Both the position numbers and the translations under genes were made by a program. A stretch of DNA of 64,000 nucleotides from Pseudothermotoga hypogea DSM 11164 = NBRC 106472 (GTDB lineage: Bacteria; Thermotogota; Thermotogae; Thermotogales; DSM-5069), in contig NZ_CP007141.1 in assembly GCF_000816145.1 (NCBI RefSeq), positions 186,001 to 250,000 of the forward strand, read 5' to 3'. Shown here piece after piece: positions 9,163 through 17,079 of the stretch. Below the pieces are notes generated by a model. That model ran no database searches. It saw only the letters and a list, made by a program, of their open reading frames with translations, and had not been told where the DNA came from. How positions within the stretch are numbered: the first letter of the stretch is position 1; each line of letters begins with the position of its first letter.

Positions 9163-9638
9163 TCAGAACTTATAAAGTGCCTGTTCCGAGAGAATTGTAT
9201 CCTCTGTGTTCTGAGCTGAACAGGCTCGCTGGTCGAATCTACAACAAAACCATGTCGCTGGTCAAGAAAGTAAAAAGCAAGAAAGGTTTCTGGCTTTCAC
9301 CAGGAGCAACACAAAAATATATCCTGCGCAGCAGTAGCACTATCAATATCCATACCCATTCCAAACAGGCTATAGTTCTAACCTACAAAGCACAGCTACT
9401 GGGGATTCAGGTCTGTCCTGTATGTGGTAGCAAGAATCATGCGGTTGGTCGCAACTATGAGTGTAAAAGTTGTGGATTTAGTTATCACAGGGACGGAGTA
9501 GGAGCGATAAACATCTGGCAGAGGTATCTTGGGAAGAAGTCCCAAGTAGTAGCGGGATTGGCACCCGTCAGAGGTGTAAGGTTTAAACCGCACCTCTGTG
9601 GCCATGGAGTATCAAATGCTCCATGGAAGGCAGCCTAA
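9147..9638 (+). pseudogene. tnpB: TnpB remnant with in-frame internal deletion
   Basis: The frame encodes 163 residues where TnpB normally has about 370-420. The first ~85 residues (SRYIVRTYKVPVPREL onward, with NRLAGRIYNKTMSL) match the TnpB N-terminus. After about residue 92 it jumps directly to the C-terminal zinc finger (CPVCGS and CKSCGF) and the RuvC-III piece HRDGVGAINIW. The RuvC-I and RuvC-II segments with their catalytic Asp and Glu are missing, so it cannot be the RNA-guided nuclease. The frame is uninterrupted, so a small protein could still be made. It overlaps tnpA by 16 nt. Confidence 0.82.
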
Positions 9639-9682
9639 ATGAGCTGCTAAGAATCCCATCTCCTTCAGGGAATTGGGAGTGT
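9602..9682 (+). repeat. IS right end with palindrome and terminal hairpin (omega-RNA-like region)
   Basis: A perfect CCATGGAG / CTCCATGG palindrome (9602-9609 and 9619-9626) overlaps the end of tnpB. A second hairpin, CCCATCTCC-TTCA-GGGAATTGGG (9655-9677), marks the right end. In intact IS605 elements this 3' region gives the TnpB guide RNA scaffold. Here the effector is deleted, so any such RNA would be orphaned. The role is inferred from the family. Confidence 0.55.
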
Positions 9683-10078
9683 CAAAACAACCTGGACATG
9701 TTTGCATTCCAGGTAAGCAGAGTTGCATCCGTCATCATGGACATCGAGAGCCGAATCGATGTCGTCATATTACCCGTCGATGAAGAGGCTATCCAAGCGC
9801 TCGCAAACTATCTTGGAACAACAAAGTTCTTCATAGAACCTGGCGTTTACAAGAGTGTGACCGAACCCGTTCCAACGGTGGGAGACTACACGTGCTTGGT
9901 GATAAGGGAGAACCTGCCGGAAGATCTGGTGTACAAACTTGCAGAGGCGCTTTGGAACAAGAAAGATCAGATCGCGAAGGCTTTCGTGGACATGGCTGAA
10001 TTGAACCCAGAAGAAGCGATCAGCCAAGGTGTTCCCGCACATCCCGGTTCAGTGAATTTCTGGTCTCAGCTCAAATGA
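9683..10078 (+). pseudogene. TAXI-family TRAP transporter solute receptor, 3' fragment only
   Basis: About 131 residues match the C-terminal third of TAXI receptors. Features are DVVILPVDEEA, then the FFIEPGVYK block, PVPTVGDYTCLV, NLPEDLVYKLAEALW and VPAHPGS near the end. The N-terminal two thirds, including the signal peptide, are absent: recognisable sequence starts right at the IS right end, and the DNA left of the IS does not supply the missing part. The frame is open into the IS, but no secreted receptor could be made. A TRAP permease gene follows, so this was its receptor. Confidence 0.82.
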
Positions 10079-10083
10079 GATTT

Positions 10084-10103
10084 GAGGGGGCGAAAGCCCC
10101 CTC
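10084..10103 (+). terminator. Intercistronic stem-loop between TAXI fragment and TRAP permease
   Basis: GAGGGGGC-GAAA-GCCCCCTC is a perfect 8-bp stem with a GNRA tetraloop just after the TAXI stop. Only a short broken T-tract (CCTTTC) follows. It is more likely a partial terminator or mRNA-stabilising hairpin than a full stop, as is common downstream of abundant receptor genes. Confidence 0.6.
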
Positions 10104-10126
10104 AGCCTTTCAATGAGGTGATAGAG

Positions 10127-11983
10127 ATGCGGAAACTCAAAGGAGTAACATACTACTTCGCATTCTTATCACTCGTGGCGATGGGCGTGTTCCACATCTA
10201 TACTGCTATATTTGGCACGTTTGAAGCTTATTTGCAGAGAAACGTACATTTGATCTTCGCGTTGCCGCTGGCTTTCATCTTTTATCCCGCCACGAAGAAC
10301 AGTCCAAAAGATAGAGTACCGTGGTACGACTGGATTTTTGCTGGTTTGTCTGTGTTGCCTGGTCTGTATGCCATCTTGAATTATGAAATGATCATCTACA
10401 GGATGGTCCAGGTTGAAGAGGTCACGACTGCTCAAATCGTCCTTGGAACACTTCTGGTCGTCATGGTACTGGAAGCGACCAGGAGGATCGTCGGACTCGC
10501 GTTGACAATACTTGCAGCAGCCTCTGTGTTTTACATGTACGTGGGACATCTCCTTCCAGGACAGCTAAAGGGAATGTACGTCACCTATGACAGAATCATA
10601 GAACATCTCTACCTGACCGGGGAAGGTATCTTCTCGACACCGCTCGGAGTGTCTGCCACCTTTGTGATGCTTTTTCTTATCCTTGGAGGCTTTCTTGAAC
10701 ACAGCGGTGTTGGCGAGTACTTCATGGACCTTTCCAAGGCACTCGCAGGTAAAACGATCGGTGGGCCAGCAAAGATCGCGGTTGTGAGCTCTGGGTTGTT
10801 CGGGAGCATATCTGGTTCAGCTGTTGCTAACGTTTACGCAACCGGCACTTTTACGATCCCGATGATGAAACAGCTGGGCTTTTCTCCGGTGTTCGCTGGT
10901 GCTGTAGAAGCCGTGGCGAGTAGTGGTGGACAGATCATGCCACCAATCATGGGTGCAGCAGCATTCATCATGGCTTCCTTCCTTGGGATTCCCTACAAGC
11001 AGGTCATGATCGCTGCCTTTGTACCTGCGTTTCTGTATTATTTCTATGTGTTCATGTCAGTTCACACGAGGGCTATAAAACGTGGTTTGAGGGGCCTTCC
11101 AGCCGAAATGATCCCGTCTATAAAACACGTTTTGAAGAAACTCTACGTGCTGGCACCAATAATCGTTCTGGTGGTCATGATCATGCGAGGTTACACTCCC
11201 ATGAGATCTGCACTCATCGCGATAATCGTGAGCTGGTTTGTCTCACTGCTTGACAAGAGGTATCGCATGGGTCCAAAAGGCGTACTCAATGCTATCTATG
11301 ATGGTTCAAAGAATGTCTTCGTTGTGGCCATCGCCTGTGCGGCAGCAGGTATCGTCGTTGGTGCCGTAACCCTGACGGGCTTAGGCTTCAAGCTGGTTAG
11401 CTTCATATTCAGCCTGGCGCAGAACATACCTTTCTTGGCGCTGGTCATGGTCATGCTCATGTCTATAGTTTTAGGGATGGGTTTACCGACGACCGCGGCG
11501 TACATAGTTGCTTCCGCACTGGCTGTTCCTGCCCTCATAAGGCTCGGTTTCAAAGCGTTACCATCCCACATGTTCGTCTTCTATTATGCTGTTTTCTCGG
11601 CGATCACACCGCCCGTGGCGCTCGCAGCTTATGCGGCGAGTTCAATTTCCGGTGCGAAGCCCTCTGAAACGGGTTATCAGGCGTTTCGGCTTGGCCTGAT
11701 CGCCATGATCATACCGTACGCGTTCATGTACGATACTGGGTTCTTGTTGCAGGCAAGCTGGATGAGAAATCTACTCTCACTCGCCGCCGGGTTAGTCTCG
11801 GCGATGGCGCTCAGCTACGCGATCGAAGGTTTCCTCAAGACGAAGCTCAATTTGGTATCAAGGATCCTGCTGGGTGCGATCGGTGTGTTAGTGCTCTTTC
11901 CCATACTCTGGCTCAAAATTCTGTGCATCGTCGCTTTCGCAATTGTTTTCGCACAGTTTTCTATGAGAGCGGAAAAGATTTGA
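10127..11983 (+). CDS. TRAP transporter fused permease (DctQM, 4TM/12TM fusion)
   Basis: This is a 618-residue multispanning protein that joins the small (DctQ-like, about residues 1-140) and large (DctM-like) membrane subunits, the arrangement that partners TAXI receptors. DctM-type motifs include GLFGSISGSAVANVYATGTF, the EAVASSGGQIMPPIMG block and GMGLPTTAAYI. The ATG follows GAGGTGATAGAG. The length is normal and the frame intact, so the membrane part looks functional even though its receptor gene is destroyed just upstream. TRAP systems import carboxylates with Na+ or H+; the substrate here cannot be deduced. Confidence 0.9.
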   Translation: MRKLKGVTYYFAFLSLVAMGVFHIYTAIFGTFEAYLQRNVHLIFALPLAFIFYPATKNSPKDRVPWYDWIFAGLSVLPGLYAILNYEMIIYRMVQVEEVTTAQIVLGTLLVVMVLEATRRIVGLALTILAAASVFYMYVGHLLPGQLKGMYVTYDRIIEHLYLTGEGIFSTPLGVSATFVMLFLILGGFLEHSGVGEYFMDLSKALAGKTIGGPAKIAVVSSGLFGSISGSAVANVYATGTFTIPMMKQLGFSPVFAGAVEAVASSGGQIMPPIMGAAAFIMASFLGIPYKQVMIAAFVPAFLYYFYVFMSVHTRAIKRGLRGLPAEMIPSIKHVLKKLYVLAPIIVLVVMIMRGYTPMRSALIAIIVSWFVSLLDKRYRMGPKGVLNAIYDGSKNVFVVAIACAAAGIVVGAVTLTGLGFKLVSFIFSLAQNIPFLALVMVMLMSIVLGMGLPTTAAYIVASALAVPALIRLGFKALPSHMFVFYYAVFSAITPPVALAAYAASSISGAKPSETGYQAFRLGLIAMIIPYAFMYDTGFLLQASWMRNLLSLAAGLVSAMALSYAIEGFLKTKLNLVSRILLGAIGVLVLFPILWLKILCIVAFAIVFAQFSMRAEKI

Positions 11984-12003
11984 GGGCGCTTCTCTGCGCC
12001 CTC
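11982..12003. terminator. Bidirectional stem-loop between convergent genes
   Basis: GAGGGCGC-TTCTCT-GCGCCCTC forms an 8-bp stem overlapping the TRAP permease stop and ending one base before the isomerase-like gene's stop. T-tracts are weak on both sides. Its place between convergent stops supports a terminator role for both. Confidence 0.55.
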
Positions 12004-12004
12004 T

Positions 12005-12808
12005 TCAATGAAGAAACCGCATCAGTTTCTCAAAAGCTATTCGCGTTGTTTCGCAGGCCGGCTTGTCCCAGTAATCTTGGTTGAAGAGCTCCACGCTGAC
12101 CGGCCCGTCGTATCCAATCTTTTCCAGTGTCTCGAAGAAGTCTCTGAGCGGGAGTATGCCATCGCCCGGCATGATCCTGTCTGAATCTTTGACGTCTTCG
12201 ACTTTTGGTAAATCGTTCACGTGTACGACAACGATCTTTCGAGCATCTATCTCCTCGAGTTCCTCAAGCCGTGAATCACCTGAGAAGAAGTGGCACGTAT
12301 CCACGATCAGGCCGACGTTGTCTTCATTCACCTGGCGAACAATCTCCCACGCTACGGTCAGTTTGTTCACAGAGCAGTTTGAAAAACCAAGAAATTCGAA
12401 TCCAAGTCTCACGCCAAAACGACCAGCGATCTTCGACATCTCTTTCAACACATCCACAGACTCTTTCACGATTCTCACTTCATCGAGTTTTTCTCTCAAG
12501 AATCCTGGCACGACGACGATGGCTTCCACGCCGAGCTCCCTTGCGATTTCACATAGTTCTTCACATTCTTTGAGCTTCTCCTGTCTGTTTTCAGAGAAGG
12601 TGGCCTGCTCGATGGAATTGATCGTCAAAGGCTTCAGTGCGTTCTGTTCGAGCAGTTGTTTTACAACCTCGACTCCACCAGTCTTGAGCGTGCTCAGCAG
12701 TTTGCTCTTCCAGATTTCGATCATCTCAAATCCCGCCAAACGCGCACAAACAATGTCTTCGGCCAAGGTCGCCTTAATAATTGTGGCACCATTGAATGCG
12801 AGCTTCAA
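12005..12808 (-). CDS. Sugar phosphate isomerase/epimerase-like TIM-barrel protein
   Basis: The protein has 267 residues of the xylose isomerase-like TIM barrel (AP endonuclease 2) family. Metal and catalytic strands are recognisable: LGFEFLGF, VDTCHFFSGDS, VVHVNDLP, GDGILPLRDFF and PVSVELFN. These residues bind a divalent metal in relatives such as IolE, hydroxypyruvate isomerase and ketose 3-epimerases. The substrate is unknown. A TTG start is preceded by GGGGTGA. It is monocistronic, with a promoter overlapping that of the divergent polysaccharide genes. Confidence 0.78.
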   Translation of the reverse strand: MKLAFNGATIIKATLAEDIVCARLAGFEMIEIWKSKLLSTLKTGGVEVVKQLLEQNALKPLTINSIEQATFSENRQEKLKECEELCEIARELGVEAIVVVPGFLREKLDEVRIVKESVDVLKEMSKIAGRFGVRLGFEFLGFSNCSVNKLTVAWEIVRQVNEDNVGLIVDTCHFFSGDSRLEELEEIDARKIVVVHVNDLPKVEDVKDSDRIMPGDGILPLRDFFETLEKIGYDGPVSVELFNQDYWDKPACETTRIAFEKLMRFLH

Positions 12809-12827
12809 ACCCGTTCACCCCAATTCG

Positions 12828-12855
12828 ATAATAGCGCAAAGCGTTGAGACACCAA
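12828..12855 (-). promoter_or_regulatory. Promoter of the isomerase-like gene
   Basis: On the minus strand TTGGTG (12850-12855) and TATTAT (12828-12833) are spaced by 16 bases, 20 nt upstream of the TTG start. It overlaps the -35 region of the plus-strand promoter, so the two could exclude each other. Confidence 0.5.
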
Positions 12856-12873
12856 CAAGTTGTGTGTTAAAAT
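12844..12873 (+). promoter_or_regulatory. Promoter of the sugar transferase gene
   Basis: TTGAGA (12844-12849) and TAAAAT (12868-12873) are spaced by 18 bases, about 40 nt before the GTG start. It is the best sigma-70-like match in the divergent gap. Confidence 0.5.
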
Positions 12874-12913
12874 AACGACGGTCCAAAAGTAGGGCAAACC
12901 TGGAGGGAAATCC

Positions 12914-14182
12914 GTGAGAAAGTACAATCCTCTTGTGCTGTATCTGGCAGGCTATGGCGTTCTTAGTCTTGTCTATTTCCTTCTTAGCGGTTCAATCGGC
13001 GGTTCTCTTCTTTTGCCTTTGGTGTGCTGCTTGGCGCTTTTCTCGTTCAGAACTTTCGACAGAGAGCACCTAACCGATTTCAACCAGCTGCTCGTAAGAT
13101 CGTTCGTTGCAATTGCCCTTTCCAACATCATTAACTACATCATCCTTCGCTTGATCTACCTGTCGTTCTTCCAAGGCTTTGGAAGAGTTAGGCTCACGGC
13201 GCTTGCCGTGCACACGATCATCTGTGGACCAGCGGTGGCTCTGATTGGTTATTCTCTGTTCAGTGTATTGAGAAGGAAGATCAGGCCATACCGTTACGCC
13301 GTGATCGGCGGGGAAAAAGAGATAAAAGAATTGCTCAAAGAGATAGAACAGAAGAGCGACGAGTACAGATTCGTTCAGTTCATCGAAAACAAAGACCAGC
13401 TGAAAACACTCAATGACGAGATCGATGGTATTGTTGTTTCAGACTACAACCTTTACGAATTCTTTCAACCGGAGCTCGCGAGGCTGAACCTCAACAACAT
13501 CATCTTTCTTCCGCACATCGCCGAGACTGTGTTGAAGAGGATTCCTTTAAAACTCGTAGAGAAATTCAAAGCTTATTATGAAACTTCTTTCAACGCCATC
13601 GTGGAGGATGCTTACAAGAGGATCTTGGATGTGGCCTTGGCCACTTTGGCGCTCGTTATCACCTCTCCCATCGTTCTGATCATTGCGATATTGATCCTTC
13701 TGGAAGATGGACGACCGATCTTATACAGGCAAAAACGTGTTGGGAAGGATGGCAAAGAGTTCGAGTTTGTGAAGTTGCGTTCGCTGAAACAGCGAGATTT
13801 TGACCCAGACAATCCAAACAGGAATATCGAGCAGAGGATGCTGAAAATAGGAAAGTTCATTCGGAAGTACAGACTTGATGAGTTACCACAGTTCTGGTTG
13901 GTGCTGAAGGGTGACATGAGCGTTGTTGGTCCAAGACCGGAGATGGTAGAGTATCATCTGCAGTACGTGAACAGGATTCCTTACTATCACTACAGACTCA
14001 TACTCAAACCTGGCTTGACCGGTTGGGCACAGATAAACTACCAGCACACAACGACGTTCGAAGAGTACAAAACGAAGTTGGAGTACGATCTGTATTATGT
14101 CAAGAACCACTCGATCTTGCTGGATCTGAGCGTGATACTCAAAACATTGGAAGCCGTCGTTTTCAAGAGAGGTGCACGCTGA
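12914..14182 (+). CDS. Undecaprenyl-phosphate sugar phosphotransferase (bacterial sugar transferase family)
   Basis: The protein has 422 residues with a WbaP/ExoY-like layout. The N-terminal ~115 residues hold four hydrophobic segments, a soluble middle domain follows, and the C-terminal catalytic Bac_transf domain begins at KRILDVALATLAL (about 235) after a further membrane stretch. Hallmarks are ILYRQKRVGKDG, a KLRSLKQRD-type segment, the KIGKFIRKYRLDELPQFW block and SVVGPRPE. These enzymes start surface polysaccharide or glycan synthesis by moving a sugar-1-phosphate to undecaprenyl phosphate. The GTG start follows CTGGAGGG. The stop overlaps the next ATG (TGATG). Confidence 0.88.
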   Translation: MRKYNPLVLYLAGYGVLSLVYFLLSGSIGGSLLLPLVCCLALFSFRTFDREHLTDFNQLLVRSFVAIALSNIINYIILRLIYLSFFQGFGRVRLTALAVHTIICGPAVALIGYSLFSVLRRKIRPYRYAVIGGEKEIKELLKEIEQKSDEYRFVQFIENKDQLKTLNDEIDGIVVSDYNLYEFFQPELARLNLNNIIFLPHIAETVLKRIPLKLVEKFKAYYETSFNAIVEDAYKRILDVALATLALVITSPIVLIIAILILLEDGRPILYRQKRVGKDGKEFEFVKLRSLKQRDFDPDNPNRNIEQRMLKIGKFIRKYRLDELPQFWLVLKGDMSVVGPRPEMVEYHLQYVNRIPYYHYRLILKPGLTGWAQINYQHTTTFEEYKTKLEYDLYYVKNHSILLDLSVILKTLEAVVFKRGAR

Positions 14183-15180
14183 TGAAGTGTGTGATCTTGG
14201 CGGGTGGTAGTGGAGAGCGCTTTTGGCCGCTTTCAACACGAGAAACTCCAAAACAGTTTTTGAAACTCTTTTCTGACAAAACTTTGTTGAGAGAAACTTT
14301 CGAAAGGATCGCGGCAAGGCTCGATCCAAAAGACATCTACATCGTCACCAACAGGGCCTACGCCGAGCTTACTCACATGGATGTACCAGAGATTCCCAGG
14401 GAAAATGTCCTTCTCGAGCCATTGAAGAAAAACACCGCACCCGCGTGTACCTATGCCACATTGAAGTTCGATCCGAGTGAAACGATTTTCATCGTTCCTG
14501 CCGATCATTACATTTCAAACGTTGAAAAATTCTGGTGTTGCGTCCAGCTTGGTCAAAACACTTTGCAGGAGTATGAGGCGATCATCACGTTTGGTATAGT
14601 TCCTTCCCGAGCCGAAACGGCCTACGGGTACATCGAGGCAGGAGAACGAATCGATGAGAACATCTTCGAAGTGATCAAATTCCACGAAAAGCCCGATCAT
14701 CAGACGGCTCTGTCCTACTTGGAGAAAGGAAATTACTTTTGGAACAGTGGTATGTTCATGTACAAGGCTGGCTACTTCACCGAGCAGATGAAAAAGCATG
14801 CTCCTCAGGTGATCGAACCATTTTTGAAGAAAAAAGACTTGGAACAGATCTATCAAGAAGTTCCTTCGATAAGCATAGACTATGCGCTCATGGAGAAGGC
14901 AGACAGGATCATCATGGTGAAAGCTGACTTCGTCTGGTCGGATGTTGGCAACTTCAATTCGCTTAAGGACCTTGGTGTGAAGAACTCGCAGCTCACTGTT
15001 GTGATGAACGGGGAAAACCTCTTCGTGAAAACAAGTAAACCAGCGATAGTGATAGGTGTCAGCGACGTGGTCATAGTTGAGAACGAGAACGGTATCCTGG
15101 TATGCAAGATGGACCAGATTGACAAAATCAGAGAGGCTTTGAAGGCTCTACAGCAAAAGAGAACCGATAGTCAGCATTGA
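14182..15180 (+). CDS. manC: Mannose-1-phosphate guanylyltransferase
   Basis: The 332-residue nucleotidyltransferase begins with the GMP signature GGSGERFWPLSTRETPKQFL (residues 8-27) and has VPADHYI, the FHEKPD and YFWNSGMF blocks and DFVWSDVG. It makes GDP-mannose from mannose-1-phosphate and GTP. It lacks the C-terminal isomerase domain of bifunctional ManC proteins, so it is the short monofunctional form. Co-transcription with the sugar transferase suggests that a mannose-derived glycan is being built. The symbol is used in the broad family sense. Confidence 0.86.
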   Translation: MKCVILAGGSGERFWPLSTRETPKQFLKLFSDKTLLRETFERIAARLDPKDIYIVTNRAYAELTHMDVPEIPRENVLLEPLKKNTAPACTYATLKFDPSETIFIVPADHYISNVEKFWCCVQLGQNTLQEYEAIITFGIVPSRAETAYGYIEAGERIDENIFEVIKFHEKPDHQTALSYLEKGNYFWNSGMFMYKAGYFTEQMKKHAPQVIEPFLKKKDLEQIYQEVPSISIDYALMEKADRIIMVKADFVWSDVGNFNSLKDLGVKNSQLTVVMNGENLFVKTSKPAIVIGVSDVVIVENENGILVCKMDQIDKIREALKALQQKRTDSQH

Positions 15181-15377
15181 AATGATACCCTTTTATTTCT
15201 TCCGGCGAGCTCTTGAATCTTGAAGATTCTTCGTACAGATCCAATGTTGTGCACCCAGCTTCTTGTGTAAAACACCATGTGTCCGTTCGTACGTGCCCTC
15301 ATTGTTCATGGTATATGTGAAATGGCTCGAAATTCTTGAACTGAGCGTACCTTTGCTAAGTTTTGCGTTCAGATCGA

Positions 15378-16661
15378 TCATAATCGTCTTCTCATCCTGG
15401 GATCCACAACGAATCTTAAAAGATAAAACAGATTGAACACTCCGATCACACCTGTCAACAAAAAGGCGAGGGTATGTCCAAGAAGATCGATCATCTTTCC
15501 ACAGATGAGCGGTGCAACAAAAGAGAACGGTGCTATCAGAAAATACAGCGAACCCATGTAGAGTTCTTTGCGCTTGCTCGACGTCATGTCCAATGTGATT
15601 GCCATGCTTCCAACGTTGCCCGTTGTGTTCACCACCCCCATGAGTGCGTATACAACGTAGGCCTGCTCCACACGCTTAGAAAACACGGCAAGGAGAGTCG
15701 CTGAAACGTAACAAACCTTACTCACGATCAGGTTCAGCTTGTGCCCCATCTTGTCACCAATTGGTCCGAACAGGAAGGATGAAGCACCCTGAAAAGCCAA
15801 GACAATAGCAGTGAAGATCGCGGCTGAGTCGTCAGGAAGTGAGAACTTCTTGAGAAGGTAAACCGTTACGAAACCACCCGAACTGAACATGAAGCTACTG
15901 ATGATCCTCTCTATCAAGAAGTTCCTGAAGTTCTTGTCTGCGAAAACGTGTCTCATCTTTTTTATGTAACTGAGGACCGGTTCATCGTCGTAAATCCGCT
16001 CGTCTGGCACCTCTCTGGTGAGCGACAAGAAGAGTAAGGACAACATGAAGAAAACAAAGCCTGTGAAGAACACGTAAGCAAAGTTCTTGGGAAATGGATG
16101 GTTCGCGAGCAAATTCCTCGCGATGAACGATCCACCTATACCCATGATCGCACCCAGACCACTTCCCACGGCGAAGTACGTTCCCCTCCTGCGTGAATCT
16201 ATGACTTTTTCTATCATGCTCATCCATGGTGGACCCAGAAAACCCATGGCAAAGATGGCGATACCCATAGTTGCGATTGAAAGATAGAGCGAAAGCTTGG
16301 GAGAAAAACCAACCAAGTACAATGCGATGAGTCCAATGAGAAAATACGGAATTCTCTCCAACATCGTCACCTTGAGCACGAGGTCCAGCTTTTTGGCCGA
16401 ACGTTCTGCGTATTTGGCACCCCAGATCGCAGGTATGCCCCAACCAAGGTTCGTTATCGCCGAGATCAAACCAAGTTCGATGTTGGACGCACCAAGGTTC
16501 TTAGCGAAAACTGGGAAAATCGTGAAGACGGAGCCAAAGGTCATACCGACGCTGAAAAAAGCGTTGTCAATCGAATTGACAACGAAGTTCCAGCGATAAT
16601 CTTTCTCTGTGAGCCTTTTCACATCCGTACGCCAAAACTTCAGAAAGTTCATCAAAGACAA
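15378..16661 (-). CDS. Major facilitator superfamily transporter
   Basis: The protein has 427 residues with twelve predicted membrane segments and short loops. An MFS-like GPIGDKMGHKL loop lies between segments 7 and 8, and a long cytoplasmic stretch with charged residues (about 195-235) separates the halves. The N-terminal ~25 residues are soluble. The substrate is not apparent. Nothing nearby forms an operon with it. The gene is convergent with the guanylyltransferase gene, and the 197-base gap between them shows no strong terminator. Confidence 0.85.
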   Translation of the reverse strand: MSLMNFLKFWRTDVKRLTEKDYRWNFVVNSIDNAFFSVGMTFGSVFTIFPVFAKNLGASNIELGLISAITNLGWGIPAIWGAKYAERSAKKLDLVLKVTMLERIPYFLIGLIALYLVGFSPKLSLYLSIATMGIAIFAMGFLGPPWMSMIEKVIDSRRRGTYFAVGSGLGAIMGIGGSFIARNLLANHPFPKNFAYVFFTGFVFFMLSLLFLSLTREVPDERIYDDEPVLSYIKKMRHVFADKNFRNFLIERIISSFMFSSGGFVTVYLLKKFSLPDDSAAIFTAIVLAFQGASSFLFGPIGDKMGHKLNLIVSKVCYVSATLLAVFSKRVEQAYVVYALMGVVNTTGNVGSMAITLDMTSSKRKELYMGSLYFLIAPFSFVAPLICGKMIDLLGHTLAFLLTGVIGVFNLFYLLRFVVDPRMRRRL

Positions 16662-17079
16662 CGCAACCTCCCAACAGATCGTACTACAGATCAGTACTCT
16701 GTGTTAAACCCTTTGTGTTCGATCTGGTCGTGGAACCAGCTTGCGATATCGGACGGAACGAGCTCACCAAAACCTTTTAACTTCTGCACCAGATAGTCTA
16801 TCGCGTCTCGTTTTGGCAAAATCAAACCGATCTTGATTCCAGAATGACACATGAGACCTTCGGATTGGATCGCACTGTCCGAACCAGAAAGGGTTCACGC
16901 AATCACTCGAGGATATTGCACCTCATGGGTATAAAAGTTTTTGAACAAATCGGTTAGTAACCTGCCGGTACAAAACGGATGCTTTTACACGACTCAACTG
17001 AGTGGTCGGGCAGAAAAGGTGAAACAGCGATCAAAGTTTTCTTGGCATGCCTCGGATCAAGCGACCAAAGGTTGTTCAT
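16662..17079. other. 418-base intergenic region upstream of the MFS gene
   Basis: This gap holds the promoter region of the minus-strand MFS gene and, at 16691-16894, a short protein-like open frame described separately. From about 16900 to 17079 I see no gene, hairpin or repeat that stands out. Confidence 0.5.
16691..16894 (-). pseudogene. Possible C-terminal remnant of an unknown gene
   Basis: The minus strand is open for about 67 codons between TGA codons, ending in IEHKGFNTEY. The internal part (HSGIKIGLILPKRDAIDYLV) has ordinary protein composition. The only ATG (16852) lacks an SD sequence, so it looks like the tail of a decayed gene rather than a working one. I do not recognise the family. 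It could also be chance. Confidence 0.28.

Larger units (their letters stand above)
8690..9682 (+). mobile_element. IS200/IS605-family element with intact tnpA and internally deleted tnpB
   Basis: The element is recognised by its Y1 transposase, an OrfB/TnpB remnant overlapping it, and subterminal hairpins at both ends. The ends share a core: CCTTCTCCTTCAGGGG at about 8700 and CCATCTCCTTCAGGGA at about 9656. Such elements transpose as single strands and make no target duplication, so the termini are approximate. The DNA is clearly more AT-rich than its neighbours (about 30% GC over 8761-8820 by hand count). The right end touches the truncated TAXI gene. With tnpA intact and both ends kept, the copy may still be mobile. 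Confidence 0.82.

Noticed and set aside
9147-9638. TnpB-like nuclease-dead repressor (TldR)
   Set aside because: Known TldR proteins keep nearly the whole TnpB body with point-mutated catalytic residues. This frame lacks most of the RuvC core, so decay is the simpler reading.
15193-15381. 62-codon minus-strand frame whose ATG overlaps the MFS stop by 4 nt
   Set aside because: The overlap is of the type seen for real genes here, but there is no clear SD sequence, the composition is unusual (many Ser, Thr, Arg, Lys) and no family is recognisable. I did not call it.
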